From Yaniella flava (GTDB lineage Bacteria; Actinomycetota; Actinomycetes; Actinomycetales; Micrococcaceae), in the NCBI RefSeq assembly GCF_039529295.1, contig NZ_BAAAMN010000029.1, positions 1 through 64,000 of the forward strand: a stretch of 64,000 nucleotides of DNA, read 5' to 3'. The first letter of the stretch is position 1. The number at the start of each line of letters is the position of its first letter. Positions 27,630 to 36,691 of this stretch are shown here, one piece after another. The position numbers were made by a program, and so were the translations under genes. The notes beneath the pieces are model-generated. The model was given only the letters and a program-made list of their open reading frames with translations, was not told the DNA's origin and ran no database searches.

Positions 27630-28658
27630 TTATTTCCAGCCCAGCAGTTTGAATACTTCGTACCAGCCGGCGAAAATTTCGCGGTTGCGTTCCGCACCGA
27701 GCTGGGCGGGGTTGGCAAACAGTACGTAGTCGGCATCGGCCACGGCTTGGTCCTGGGAAAGCATTTCTGCCAATTCGTCGACCTTTCCCACATAGGTTGG
27801 ACCAGAGCGTGCCGGGCTGCCATCGAGTTGGCCTGCTTGATCACGAGTGCTGCCCGCATAGCCGAACATGCGCTCATCTTGGATGGACCGCAGTGCATAC
27901 ATGGAACGCGAGACCGTCGTCTTGCCTCCGGTGGCAAGACCCGAAGCCGAGTAAGCATCGTGGTAGCGGCGAATCTGATCTGCCTGCTGGATATGGAATG
28001 GACGGCCGTCATCTTGGAGTAGCAGTGTGGATGACAAGAGGTTATAACCCTGTTCACCCGCGGTGATGCCAGAACTGGTCGACCCGGAACCCCACCACAG
28101 GCGATTGAGCAGGTCAGGAGACTGTGGCTGTGTCACAAGCTGTGTTGCACCACCGGGGGACCACGGGGAGTTGGGATCACCGGTAGCCACCGGAATACCA
28201 CCGATGGCGTCGCGAATGCGCTGGCCACGCTCCTGAGCGACATCCGTCCAGTTCTGGCCCGGTTCCAAAGTGTAACCAAACTGTTGTTGACCATCCAGTG
28301 CGGCTTCTGGTGACCCGCGGGAGATGCCCAGCTGGAGCCGCCCATCGGAAATCAGATCGGTGGTGGCCGCTTGTTCAGCAAAATAGAGTGGATTCTCATA
28401 ACGGAGGTCGATCACCCCGGTGCCCAGCTCGATGCTGTGGGTTTGGGCGGCCATGGCTGACAGCGTGGGGAATGGTGCTGACATCATCCACTGAAAGTGA
28501 TGCACTCGGATCCATGCGCCGTCCAAGCCTTCTTCCTCCGCCGCCGCGGTCATCGAGAGTTGATCATCGAACGCGGCTTTTGGATCAACGGTGCCTGTCG
28601 CGCGGTCGTGGGCGAAGTGACCAAAGTTTAAAAATCCCAGTTTTTTCTGCATACTCAC
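27630..28658 (-). CDS. LLM-class flavin-dependent oxidoreductase
   Basis: A 342-residue TIM-barrel monooxygenase of the bacterial luciferase-like superfamily. Start KKLGFLNFGHFA, the AWIRVHHFQW stretch, GTGVIDLRYENPLYFAEQAATTDLISDGRLQLGISRGSPE-type substrate/FMN segments and a tail that fits the group. Typical members oxidise alkanes, aldehydes or sulfonates using reduced FMN. The start may be GTG at 28658 or ATG at 28652; no strong ribosome site is visible for either. Stands alone downstream of the second acyl-CoA synthetase copy on the same strand. Confidence 0.85.
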   Translation of the reverse strand: MSMQKKLGFLNFGHFAHDRATGTVDPKAAFDDQLSMTAAAEEEGLDGAWIRVHHFQWMMSAPFPTLSAMAAQTHSIELGTGVIDLRYENPLYFAEQAATTDLISDGRLQLGISRGSPEAALDGQQQFGYTLEPGQNWTDVAQERGQRIRDAIGGIPVATGDPNSPWSPGGATQLVTQPQSPDLLNRLWWGSGSTSSGITAGEQGYNLLSSTLLLQDDGRPFHIQQADQIRRYHDAYSASGLATGGKTTVSRSMYALRSIQDERMFGYAGSTRDQAGQLDGSPARSGPTYVGKVDELAEMLSQDQAVADADYVLFANPAQLGAERNREIFAGWYEVFKLLGWK

Positions 28659-28773
28659 GAAACGACGAGTGCCGGCCTGGTATTCCGAATGTGGTTTTTG
28701 TCTCCTGACCGTTCTGGTGGTGCGCTGACAACCGCGATACGATCATGTACACCATCGAATGGGGAGTAATATC

Positions 28774-29397
28774 ATGGTGTCTCGAGACCAAACCCCAGCT
28801 GTTTTGGGGTGGGAAGCGTTTGTTGCCGCACGTACCCGTGCGATTCGGGGCTTGACCGGCATGGTCCTGGAGCTCGGTGCTGGACAGGGTGAAAATTTTT
28901 CAGCATTGACACCCGGGGTGCAGTGGTTGGGTCTGGAACCCTCGTCACGGTTTCGGCGCACACTGGCTGAAAGGGCTCGCCACGCTGGACATCACCAACC
29001 ACCCATTGCAGCGACGGCGGAAGCAATCCCGCTGGATGACGCCAGCGTCACGAACGTGATGGCCACAACCGTGCTGTGTAGCGTAACCGATCCAGGGCAA
29101 GTGTTGCAAGAAACAGCGCGCGTACTCACCCCGGGAGGCCAGGTCGTGCTGGCCGAACATGTGCCGGCACCCACAGGCAGCAGCGCTCGACGCGCCCAGC
29201 GGCTCGTCAAACCTTTCACTAAATTCTTCGATCATGGTTGTGATCTGACACGCGATACCGAAGCCGCGGTGCACAACAGCGACCTCACAGTTCAAGATGT
29301 CAGTCGGTTTCACATACGGGTACTGGGCCGCCTCCACATACCGTTCGTGGTCATCACAGCCCAAAAACCCGCGATGCCGCAGCACACGCAGGGCTGA
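28774..29397 (+). CDS. Class I SAM-dependent methyltransferase
   Basis: A 207-residue methyltransferase of the UbiE/type 11 kind. Motif I is VLELGAGQGENFSAL, followed by an acidic LEPSSRFRRTLAE and AEAIPLDDASVTNVMATTVLCSV as motif II. The PGGQVVLAEHVPAP strand is common in methyltransferase type 11 domains. ATG at 28774 has GGGGAG 7 bases before it; the frame extends five codons further up. Substrate unknown. It is oriented with dusB, 76 bases downstream. Confidence 0.82.
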   Translation: MVSRDQTPAVLGWEAFVAARTRAIRGLTGMVLELGAGQGENFSALTPGVQWLGLEPSSRFRRTLAERARHAGHHQPPIAATAEAIPLDDASVTNVMATTVLCSVTDPGQVLQETARVLTPGGQVVLAEHVPAPTGSSARRAQRLVKPFTKFFDHGCDLTRDTEAAVHNSDLTVQDVSRFHIRVLGRLHIPFVVITAQKPAMPQHTQG

Positions 29398-29473
29398 CCT
29401 GTGTCTCGATTTCTCCACAGGCTCAGTCGGAGAATGGGTGTTTCAGGCTGGAATCTGGGATACTTGACGTGTT

Positions 29474-30736
29474 ATGACTACCGTTTCATCCAAAACACCG
29501 AAGACTGGCCCCGGCTCTGCCTTTTCGACACCCGAGCGTGGCACCGGAGATCAGGGTCCCCAGCACCCTGCGCCGTCGAAGCGCGCTGCGCACTTGCCGC
29601 CACTGCACATCGGCAACATGACCATCGACGTGCCGGTTGTTTTGGCACCCATGGCGGGTATTACGAACACGGCATTTCGACGCCTGTGTCGCGAATATGG
29701 CGGGGGTCTTTACGTCTCTGAAATGGTGACCGCCCGCGCCCTGGTGGAACGCCATCCCGAGTCGATGCGCATTATCGACCATGACGATGACGAAGTTCCT
29801 CGCTCGGTCCAGCTGTATTCGGTTGATCCGGTGTACACGCGCAAAGCCGTGCGCATGATCGTCGAAGAAGATCGTGCCGATCATATTGATCTAAACTTTG
29901 GCTGTCCGGTTCCCAAAGTCACCCGCAACGGCGGTGGCTCAGCGTTGCCATGGAAGATTGACCTTTTTACCGCCATCGTGGCCGGAGCAGTCAAGGAAGC
30001 CGAACGGGCAAACATCCCTGTGACCATCAAAATGCGCCGGGGGATCGACGAAGACCACCTGACGTACCTGGAAGCCGCCAGCCGAGCCGTCGACGTCGGT
30101 GTGTCTGCAGTTGCCCTACACGGTAGGACCATGCGGCAACACTATTCCGGTCAGGCGAACTGGGATTCGATTGCGCGGCTGAAAGACGCCGTCACTGAAG
30201 TACCAGTCCTTGGTAACGGGGATATTTGGTCCGCAGACGACGCCCTAGCGATGATCGAATACACCGGTGCCGACGGGGTGGTCATTGGCCGTGGTTGCCA
30301 GGGGCGCCCATGGTTATTCGGTGATGTGGAAAACGCCTTTACCGGGTCGGAAGATCGCTTCCATCCGGACCTGGGGACCGTGACCGATGTGTTGTACCGC
30401 CACGCGGAATTGCTCGTCGACACGTTTGGTGGCAACGAAGACAAAGCACTGCGCGACATCAGAAAACACGTGTCTTGGTATTTTAAGGGCTATCCGGTCG
30501 GCGGCGACATGCGACGGGCACTGACCGCGGTCGAAACTTTGCCACAGCTGCGCGAACTCTTAGACACCGTGGATCGCGCCGAGCCATACCCCGGCGCCGA
30601 CGCTGAAGGTCCGCGTGGTCGAGCCGGTGCTCCCAAACGGCCACACTTGCCCGAGGGATGGCTGGAATCTCAGGAGATTACCGAAACACACCGGGCACAG
30701 ATTCATGAAGCAGAGCTGGACATTTCAGGGGGCTAA
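29474..30736 (+). CDS. dusB: tRNA-dihydrouridine synthase
   Basis: A 420-residue FMN enzyme that reduces uridines in the tRNA D-loop. APMAGITNTAFRRLCREYGGG opens the TIM barrel, the active-site Cys144 is in NFGCPVPKVTRNGGG, KMRRGID contains the FMN-lysine region, and GDIWSADDALAMIEYTGADGVVIGRG is the phosphate-binding end. The N-terminal 40 residues are unstructured in look (Ser/Pro/Arg rich). Next gene begins 3 bases after its stop, so dusB and dgt form one transcript, as in many Micrococcales. Confidence 0.94.
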   Translation: MTTVSSKTPKTGPGSAFSTPERGTGDQGPQHPAPSKRAAHLPPLHIGNMTIDVPVVLAPMAGITNTAFRRLCREYGGGLYVSEMVTARALVERHPESMRIIDHDDDEVPRSVQLYSVDPVYTRKAVRMIVEEDRADHIDLNFGCPVPKVTRNGGGSALPWKIDLFTAIVAGAVKEAERANIPVTIKMRRGIDEDHLTYLEAASRAVDVGVSAVALHGRTMRQHYSGQANWDSIARLKDAVTEVPVLGNGDIWSADDALAMIEYTGADGVVIGRGCQGRPWLFGDVENAFTGSEDRFHPDLGTVTDVLYRHAELLVDTFGGNEDKALRDIRKHVSWYFKGYPVGGDMRRALTAVETLPQLRELLDTVDRAEPYPGADAEGPRGRAGAPKRPHLPEGWLESQEITETHRAQIHEAELDISGG

Positions 30737-30739
30737 ACG

Positions 30740-32143
30740 GTGAGTACAACCGGTCAGGGAGCCAACGAACACAGAGTGAACCTTCCCCAAAATACTCAAC
30801 AGCCCAGCCTCTTTTGGCCCCAGCACAGGCCACCCTATGCCGGTGAAGCCACCCAAACCCCCGGGTATCACCTGTGGGACATGGCGCGCTGGGTGCCAGA
30901 GCCAAAAAAGTCCACATACCGCTCTGACTTTGAACGCGACCGTGCCCGCATTCTGCACTCGGCGGCCCTGCGTCGCCTGGCAGCCAAAACGCAGGTCGTC
31001 TCACCCGGAGACGATGATTTCATCCGAAACCGGCTCACCCACTCATTAGAAGTAGCCCAAGTTGGACGCGAATTCGGCCGGTCACTCGGCTGTGACCCAG
31101 ACGTCGTCGACGCAGCTTGCCTCTCACACGACCTGGGCCACCCGCCATTTGGCCACAATGGGGAAAAAGCACTCAACGAAGCTGCCGCATCCATCGGCGG
31201 TTTTGAAGGCAATGCGCAAACGCTGCGCTTATTGTCTCGGCTCGAAGCCAAGAAGCTCACCGATGACGGCGTACCCGCCGGACTGAACCTGACCCGCGCC
31301 ACCCTGGACGCTGCGACGAAGTATCCGTGGCTCAAAACCGACGCTCCACTGAAATTTGACGGGACACCGACCAGAAAATTTGGTGTCTACGACGACGATG
31401 CAGCAGTATTCGACTGGTTCCGCAAGGGCATCGATTCACAGCGGCTCTCCATGGAAGCCCAAGTGATGGATCTGGCAGACGATGTCTCCTACTGTGTGCA
31501 CGATGTTGAAGACGGCATTGTCTCAGGTATGTTCCAGCTTGGCTGGTTGACTAACCCAGAACAGCGGCATCGTGCTATCGAAACGACCCGAGAATGGTAT
31601 CTGCCCGAGACCGAACCTGAAGTCGTAGAGGCCGCTTTGGCGCGGTTGGAAGCAACCACCACCTGGGTTACGAGCGCCGACGGGGCACGCAATGCGCATG
31701 CCGCGCTGAAGGATATGACATCTCAGCTCATCGGGCGGTTCTCGACTGCAGCGTTTGAGGCGACTCGTGATGCATACGGGAACGATCCATTGACCCGACA
31801 CGCAGCAAATGTGATCGTTCCTGAAGAGACGGAGTTAGAAATCGCGACGATGAAGGGTATCGCTGCCCACTTTGTCATGTCGTCCTCGCGTCGCCAGCCA
31901 CTCTATGAGGCACAACGCGAAGTCCTGCTAGAGCTCGTTGATTTTCTGATCGCAACTGAAGACCAGTACCTCGAGCCGATGTACTCCGAAGACTGGCGTG
32001 CCGCCAGCAACGATGCGGCACGCAAGCGGGTCGTGATCGACCAGGTAGCTGCTCTTACCGATCATTCGGCGCTGATATGGCACGGCAATCTCGTTCGTGG
32101 CTCGGCACAACCGACGCCACTGCCAATCGGCATGCCACACTAG
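30740..32143 (+). CDS. dgt: Deoxyguanosinetriphosphate triphosphohydrolase-like protein
   Basis: A 467-residue HD-domain phosphohydrolase that cleaves dNTPs to nucleoside and triphosphate. HD residues can be read: RLTHSLEVAQVGREF (first His), HDLGHPPFGHNGE (HD pair and later His), and VMDLADDVSYCVHDVEDG (last Asp). Start is GTG at 30740, preceded by GGGGGC. Its TAG stop overlaps the TAG stop of the convergent sirtuin gene by four bases. Family role is nucleotide pool control or phage restriction; the local context argues for housekeeping. Confidence 0.92.
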   Translation: MSTTGQGANEHRVNLPQNTQQPSLFWPQHRPPYAGEATQTPGYHLWDMARWVPEPKKSTYRSDFERDRARILHSAALRRLAAKTQVVSPGDDDFIRNRLTHSLEVAQVGREFGRSLGCDPDVVDAACLSHDLGHPPFGHNGEKALNEAAASIGGFEGNAQTLRLLSRLEAKKLTDDGVPAGLNLTRATLDAATKYPWLKTDAPLKFDGTPTRKFGVYDDDAAVFDWFRKGIDSQRLSMEAQVMDLADDVSYCVHDVEDGIVSGMFQLGWLTNPEQRHRAIETTREWYLPETEPEVVEAALARLEATTTWVTSADGARNAHAALKDMTSQLIGRFSTAAFEATRDAYGNDPLTRHAANVIVPEETELEIATMKGIAAHFVMSSSRRQPLYEAQREVLLELVDFLIATEDQYLEPMYSEDWRAASNDAARKRVVIDQVAALTDHSALIWHGNLVRGSAQPTPLPIGMPH

Positions 32144-32928
32144 GCAGGGCTATCTGCTAGCAGTTCCGGCAATGCTACGGCAGCCGTTGAGGCCAGATGA
32201 ACATCCGTATTCCGAGAAAGTTCTGTGGCTACGGGATTGATCTCAAGAACTTTTGCTCCGGCGTCGCGACCGATAAGCGGTAGCGAGGCCGCCGGTTGCA
32301 CGAGCCCGGATGAGCCAATCACCACCACGAGATCGGCTTGCTCGAGCGCTTCGATGGTCTGGTTGAACGCGTCCTGGGGTAGCATTTCGCCAAACCACAC
32401 GACCCCCGGGCGTAAGACACCAGAGTCGCAGTGAGCACAAGCAACCGGTACTAACACAGTGCTTTCATCAAAGTGCTGGTCAGCTTTGACACCGGTGGTT
32501 GCAGGATCAAATGATGCTTGTTGTCTGCAATCGAGACAACGGTACGCAAACAGGGAACCGTGCAAATGTAACACGTCTGCTGCGCCACCCCGCTCGTGCA
32601 GGTCATCCACATTCTGTGTGGCCATGGTCAACAAACCGCCCTTGGATCGTACGTGCTGTTGCCAAGCACCCAGTGCGCGGTGCCCAGCATTTGGGGCAAC
32701 ACTGCGTACTAACATTGCGCGCCAGAGGTACCAGGTCCATACCATCGAAGGGTGATCTCGAAAAGCCGCTTCGGTCGCGAGATGTTCGGGTTCGAAACGT
32801 TGCCAGAGTCCAGTTTGGGCGTTTCGAAATGTTGGTACGCCGGAATCTGCAGATAACCCAGCTCCGGTTAAGACCACGATAGAGCGTGATTCAGCGACGA
32901 TGTGGCGAGCGGCGTCCATTTCGTTCAT
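32140..32928 (-). CDS. NAD-dependent protein deacylase, sirtuin copy B (keeps the Tyr/Arg pocket)
   Basis: A 262-residue Sir2 family enzyme. NAD-binding TGAGLSADSGVPTFRNAQTG, TQNVDDLHERGG, catalytic His123 in HLHGSLFAYR, and two Cys pairs CLDC and CAHC for zinc. The substrate-pocket helix reads WYLWRAML with Tyr67 and Arg70, the Y-x-x-R pair that in SIRT5 and CobB recognises succinyl, malonyl or glutaryl lysine. So desuccinylase or demalonylase activity is possible. It starts in a 4-base overlap with the end of the upstream sirtuin gene, so the two are translationally coupled. Confidence 0.9.
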   Translation of the reverse strand: MNEMDAARHIVAESRSIVVLTGAGLSADSGVPTFRNAQTGLWQRFEPEHLATEAAFRDHPSMVWTWYLWRAMLVRSVAPNAGHRALGAWQQHVRSKGGLLTMATQNVDDLHERGGAADVLHLHGSLFAYRCLDCRQQASFDPATTGVKADQHFDESTVLVPVACAHCDSGVLRPGVVWFGEMLPQDAFNQTIEALEQADLVVVIGSSGLVQPAASLPLIGRDAGAKVLEINPVATELSRNTDVHLASTAAVALPELLADSPA

Positions 32929-33728
32929 TGGCTGTATAACTCCGGCAGTATTGTGCGGGCGGTGCCGTTAATGTAGACGTCTGCATCTTGGGATAGCGGG
33001 GTTTCGCTCGGGTTGATTTCGATGACCTTGGCCCCGGCGGCAGACGCTACGATGGGAAGCGAAGCAGCGGGTTGGACAATGTTCGAGGTGCCCACGACGA
33101 GTGCAACATCCGCCACACGGACAGCCTCCAAAGCGTCGTCCATTGCCCTTTGTGGTAGAAACTCACCAAACATCACGATGTCTGGACGAATGTATCCGCC
33201 ATGGCAGTCACGACAGTTGGGTGGATCTTCCAGAACCAGCTGGTCGAGTTCTGGTCGGGCTTCCAATTGTTCCTCTGTTGCGTCCTCGAGCTCGTAGTCC
33301 GATGGCGCATTACATTCGAAACATCGGAAGGTGAATGTCGTGCCGTGGAGGTGCGCAAGCACTTCGGCATCGGCACGCTCGTGTAAGTCATCAATATTTT
33401 GGGTAATAATGTCCAGCGAACCGCCGGTGTCAATGAGGTGTTTTTGCCATCGCCCCAGTGTTGTGTGTCCCTCGTGCGGTGTCACCGAACGCATGACCCG
33501 CGCCTGGTGCAACATCCACGACCACACTAACGCCGGCTGATTTGCCATGGCGTCACGAGTAGCAAGTTGTTCCGGTGAATATTTTTCCCAGAGACCAGTT
33601 TGAGCGTCTCGAAATGTCGGTACACCGGATTCGGAAGACATACCGGACCCAGTGAGAACGGCGATACGCTGCGCATCGTGGATGATGCGACGGGCTTCGC
33701 GAAGGGTTGGTTCTGAAAAATTTCTCAT
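32925..33728 (-). CDS. NAD-dependent protein deacetylase, sirtuin copy A (lacks the Tyr/Arg pocket)
   Basis: A 267-residue Sir2 family enzyme. TGSGMSSESGVPTFRDAQTG, TQNIDDLHERAD, HLHGTTFTFRC, Cys pairs CFEC and CRDC. At the Y-x-x-R position of copy B it has Met72 and Gln75 (WMLHQARVM), so the acidic-acyl pocket is absent and plain deacetylation of uncharged acyl groups is expected. The ATG at 33728 is chosen: TACAGT lies 7 bases before it, a likely -10 box giving a leaderless mRNA. Upstream extension has no family similarity. Confidence 0.9.
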   Translation of the reverse strand: MRNFSEPTLREARRIIHDAQRIAVLTGSGMSSESGVPTFRDAQTGLWEKYSPEQLATRDAMANQPALVWSWMLHQARVMRSVTPHEGHTTLGRWQKHLIDTGGSLDIITQNIDDLHERADAEVLAHLHGTTFTFRCFECNAPSDYELEDATEEQLEARPELDQLVLEDPPNCRDCHGGYIRPDIVMFGEFLPQRAMDDALEAVRVADVALVVGTSNIVQPAASLPIVASAAGAKVIEINPSETPLSQDADVYINGTARTILPELYSQ

Positions 33729-33764
33729 GAGCCCTACTGTAAGAGAAACGGTATGAAAGACCAA

Positions 33765-33814
33765 CGGCACTTCCGCGCTGTAGCCGAGTTAGGGGCTGAG
33801 CGCCGGAAGTGCCG
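33765..33814. terminator. Long hairpin between the lipoprotein and sirtuin genes
   Basis: Arms CGGCACTTCCG and CGGAAGTGCCG pair over 11 bases, with a further CGCT/AGCG stem in the loop. It follows the minus-strand lipoprotein gene and lies before the sirtuin start. There is no clear T tract, so it may be a processing hairpin. Confidence 0.55.
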
Positions 33815-33854
33815 AAGAGAAAGGCCACGTTGATATTGGCCTCAGTAAGGAGGG

Positions 33855-34478
33855 CTAGGAAGCTGAGACTTCGAGCTCAATTTCGCTGCCATTGGCATCA
33901 TCAAGATCGATTTCCCAGTAAAGCTGTCCGTCATCTTCCTCCAATTGGATCTGGTCGAAGCTTGCGTCGGAATACTGACTGAACGCATCGTCTAACGCTT
34001 CGGTTACCGTGACGTTAGCGTCCTGAGCTTCACGGATATCCTCATCTTCGTCATTGTCGCGGTCATCAACGTTGATGCTTCCATCAGACGAGACATCGAG
34101 TTCATAGACCTCATTGTCGACGACAACTTCGACCTCGTAGATTGAGCCGTTGTCCTCGAGGTCAATATCGACAATGATGCCACCGCTGTATTCAGCTTCG
34201 ACGGCCTCAATGATCGAATACACTTCATCATTTGACCCCGCAGCTTCGTCTGAACCATCCGTGGTGTCAGCTGTCTCGTCGCTTTCCTCGGTAGCTGTGT
34301 CGTCGGTCTCGGCTGCCTCGCCTTCAGATGCCGACTCCTGCTGCGATTCAACCTGCTGATCGGCTGGTTCTTCTTGAGGAGAGTCCTCGGCAGTGCACGC
34401 AGTGAACAGTGCTAAAGCTGCAACACCGGCAAGACCTGCATACAGTTTCGATTGGCGCGTTTCAGAGTTCTTAAACAT
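33855..34478 (-). CDS. PepSY-domain lipoprotein
   Basis: A 207-residue secreted lipoprotein. The signal peptide ends in LFTAC with the lipid-bearing Cys28. A long Ser/Thr/Glu/Asp/Gln-rich linker follows, then two PepSY-like units (SIIEAVEAEYSGGIIVDIDL and ALDDAFSQYSDASFDQIQLE), each with the pattern strand-helix-strand and W/Y-E-I/V-D. PepSY proteins bind or inhibit peptidases or act as sensors at the cell surface. Start taken at 34478 because GAAGGACA lies before it. Its first 28 residues align closely to the other small lipoprotein on the far side of dnaG. Confidence 0.8.
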   Translation of the reverse strand: MFKNSETRQSKLYAGLAGVAALALFTACTAEDSPQEEPADQQVESQQESASEGEAAETDDTATEESDETADTTDGSDEAAGSNDEVYSIIEAVEAEYSGGIIVDIDLEDNGSIYEVEVVVDNEVYELDVSSDGSINVDDRDNDEDEDIREAQDANVTVTEALDDAFSQYSDASFDQIQLEEDDGQLYWEIDLDDANGSEIELEVSAS

Positions 34479-34701
34479 GGGAACGTGTCCTTCGTTTTTA
34501 TTTTCGTTGTTTTTCATTTGCGAAGATGGACCTCAGCGGACCCAACCACACCACCATTATATGCGAGCTTGACGAAAAATATGCAAGACCCCCGAATTAC
34601 GCGCCGCACGGAGCCTTCGGCGTTTGAAATCCATTCACACGTGCTGGCTCACATTGTCCACAGCCGTAAAAGTTTCGCTGCGCGAAAATCAGATTCCCGC
34701 C

Positions 34702-34707
34702 TAGACT
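34702..34707 (+). promoter_or_regulatory. -10 box for a leaderless dnaG transcript
   Basis: TAGACT is followed by GTGGGC and then the ATG at 34714. The -10 to ATG spacing of 6 bases and the lack of any ribosome site suggest transcription starts on the start codon. No good -35 is visible. Confidence 0.5.
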
Positions 34708-34713
34708 GTGGGC

Positions 34714-36579
34714 ATGGCAGGACGCATCACTCGGCAATCAATTGACACAGTACTCGAGGCTATTGATCTCAAATCCGTCGTAGAGGAACACGTATCGCTA
34801 CGTACAGCCGGGATAGGCTCGTATAAAGGATTGTGCCCTTTTCACGATGAACGTACCCCATCGTTCCATGTGACGCCGGCCAAAGGGTTCTATCATTGCT
34901 TTGGATGCCAGGAATCTGGCGACGCCATCAAATTCGTGATGGAAATCCAACACACTTCTTTCACGGAAACGATTGAAATCCTCGCTGCTCGAGCGAACAT
35001 CAGCTTGGAATACGAAGAAGGCTCAGCTCCGGAAGGCCCGACACTCGCCACGCGGCAACGAATGCTGCAAGCACATCAAATCGCGGATGAGTTTTATCAA
35101 CATGCTTTGCAATCGCCTGCCGGTATCGAAGGTCGAACGTTTTTAGAGAAAAAGGGCTTTGACAAACAAGACGCCGAACATTTCGGTGTTGGTTATGCTC
35201 CGCACGGATGGGGTAATCTGCTATCCCACCTGCAGCAGCGGGGATTCTCCTTAGAAGAACTCACTGAAACCGGACTTTTCTCTGAAGGACGCCGCGGTCT
35301 CTACGATCGATTCCGGAACCGGCTGATGTGGCCCATTAAGGACATGACCGGAAACACTATCGGTTATGGTGCTCGCCAATTGGCCGACGATGACAACGGG
35401 CCCAAGTACCTCAATACCCCGGAAACGAGTTTGTATAAGAAGTCGCAGGTGCTGTACGGGCTGGATCTGGCGAAAAAGGAGGTTGCGAAACAACGTCAGT
35501 TGGTCGTGGTGGAAGGCTACACGGACGTGATGGCTGCACATCTTGCAGGTATCACGACTGCCGTAGCAACTTGTGGTACAGCATTTGGCGAGGGCCACGT
35601 CAGAATTGCACGCAGACTGATCACCGACGATGGCTCCGGTGGTGAGATCATCTTTACGTTTGACGGTGATGAAGCAGGACAAAAAGCAGCAATGCGGGCC
35701 TTCGAATTCGATAATCAGATCGTGGCGAAAACCTTCGTCGCAGTTGCGCCTGAAGGTCAAGATCCAAATGATCTGCGTCAACAGTATGGTGATGATGCTG
35801 TGCGGCAGTTGATTTCATCCCGTGAACCGCTGTTTGAATTCGCTATCAAAACCCGGTTGAAAGAATACAATCTGGACTCTGTTGAGGGACGTACCGGAGC
35901 ACTGCACTATGCGGCCCCAATCGTGAACGAGATTCGTGACCCGCTCATGCGTGATGGATATATTCGGGAACTGGCCGGGTGGCTCGGGATGGACGTTGAC
36001 TCGGTTCACCGAGCGGTCCAACGTGCGCCGAAAGCGTCGGATACACGACAACATCAAGACCGTCGATCGTCTCAACATGATGCACCCGTACAACCTACGC
36101 AGAATTACCGTCCGGATTTGCGTGATCCCGTGGCTCGTATGGAGAAAGAAGCTTTGGAAGTCATCCTCCAACGTCCAGAGTCGCTGTCACAGGAACAGTG
36201 GAAGGCGCTTTTCAGCTCCCAATTCAAGGTGCCGGTGTATAACGCCATTCAAGCGGCGATACTCGCTGCAGCACGGAATGCTCAAGACACGTCGAACTGG
36301 GTACAGCACGTCACAGCGGAAGTGCCACAAGCCTTGTACTCGTTCGTGACCGAGCTCGCGGTTGCACCGCTTCCTGCATCTACTGAAGAGGAGGTCTTGC
36401 GGTATAGCCGCGATATTATGAATCGGTTGTTGGAAATGCAGATCACCGAGCAAAAGGCTGATCTCATCGGGAAACTTCAGCGTTGGGATTCAGCAAGCGA
36501 TCCCGAGGGTTTCCAATCTATTCAACAGCGTTTAGTGGAGTTGGAAAACCAACGGCGTTTCCTGCGCCCTATTGACTAG
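34714..36579 (+). CDS. dnaG: DNA primase
   Basis: A 621-residue bacterial primase. The N-terminal zinc-binding domain has Cys41, His44, Cys62 and Cys65 in a CPFH...CFGC arrangement. The TOPRIM core follows with VVEGYTDVMAAHLAGIT and FTFDGDEAGQKAAMRAFE; a DnaB-helicase-interacting C-terminal domain completes it. It makes RNA primers at the replication fork. Flanked on both sides by opposite-strand lipoprotein genes that share a leader sequence. The ATG at 34714 is chosen over a GTG two codons earlier because of the -10 box position. Confidence 0.96.
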   Translation: MAGRITRQSIDTVLEAIDLKSVVEEHVSLRTAGIGSYKGLCPFHDERTPSFHVTPAKGFYHCFGCQESGDAIKFVMEIQHTSFTETIEILAARANISLEYEEGSAPEGPTLATRQRMLQAHQIADEFYQHALQSPAGIEGRTFLEKKGFDKQDAEHFGVGYAPHGWGNLLSHLQQRGFSLEELTETGLFSEGRRGLYDRFRNRLMWPIKDMTGNTIGYGARQLADDDNGPKYLNTPETSLYKKSQVLYGLDLAKKEVAKQRQLVVVEGYTDVMAAHLAGITTAVATCGTAFGEGHVRIARRLITDDGSGGEIIFTFDGDEAGQKAAMRAFEFDNQIVAKTFVAVAPEGQDPNDLRQQYGDDAVRQLISSREPLFEFAIKTRLKEYNLDSVEGRTGALHYAAPIVNEIRDPLMRDGYIRELAGWLGMDVDSVHRAVQRAPKASDTRQHQDRRSSQHDAPVQPTQNYRPDLRDPVARMEKEALEVILQRPESLSQEQWKALFSSQFKVPVYNAIQAAILAAARNAQDTSNWVQHVTAEVPQALYSFVTELAVAPLPASTEEEVLRYSRDIMNRLLEMQITEQKADLIGKLQRWDSASDPEGFQSIQQRLVELENQRRFLRPID

Positions 36580-36614
36580 TGTCTAGTCTGGGGCAGGAAA
36601 CGCCGTGGTGGTCA

Positions 36615-36632
36615 AGTCAAACGCGTTTGACT
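36615..36632. promoter_or_regulatory. Perfect 18-base palindrome downstream of dnaG
   Basis: AGTCAAACGCGTTTGACT is its own reverse complement over all 18 bases. It lies between the dnaG stop and the convergent lipoprotein gene, where only a terminator would be expected. With no unpaired loop it looks more like a protein-binding site than a hairpin. A 7-base-pair hairpin (GACCTCT/AGAGGTC) follows at 36653-36672. Confidence 0.4.
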
Positions 36633-36691
36633 GAACCTCAAGGTATTAAGTGGACCTCTAATGTGAGAGGTCGGCTCACGCTGACATCAAA

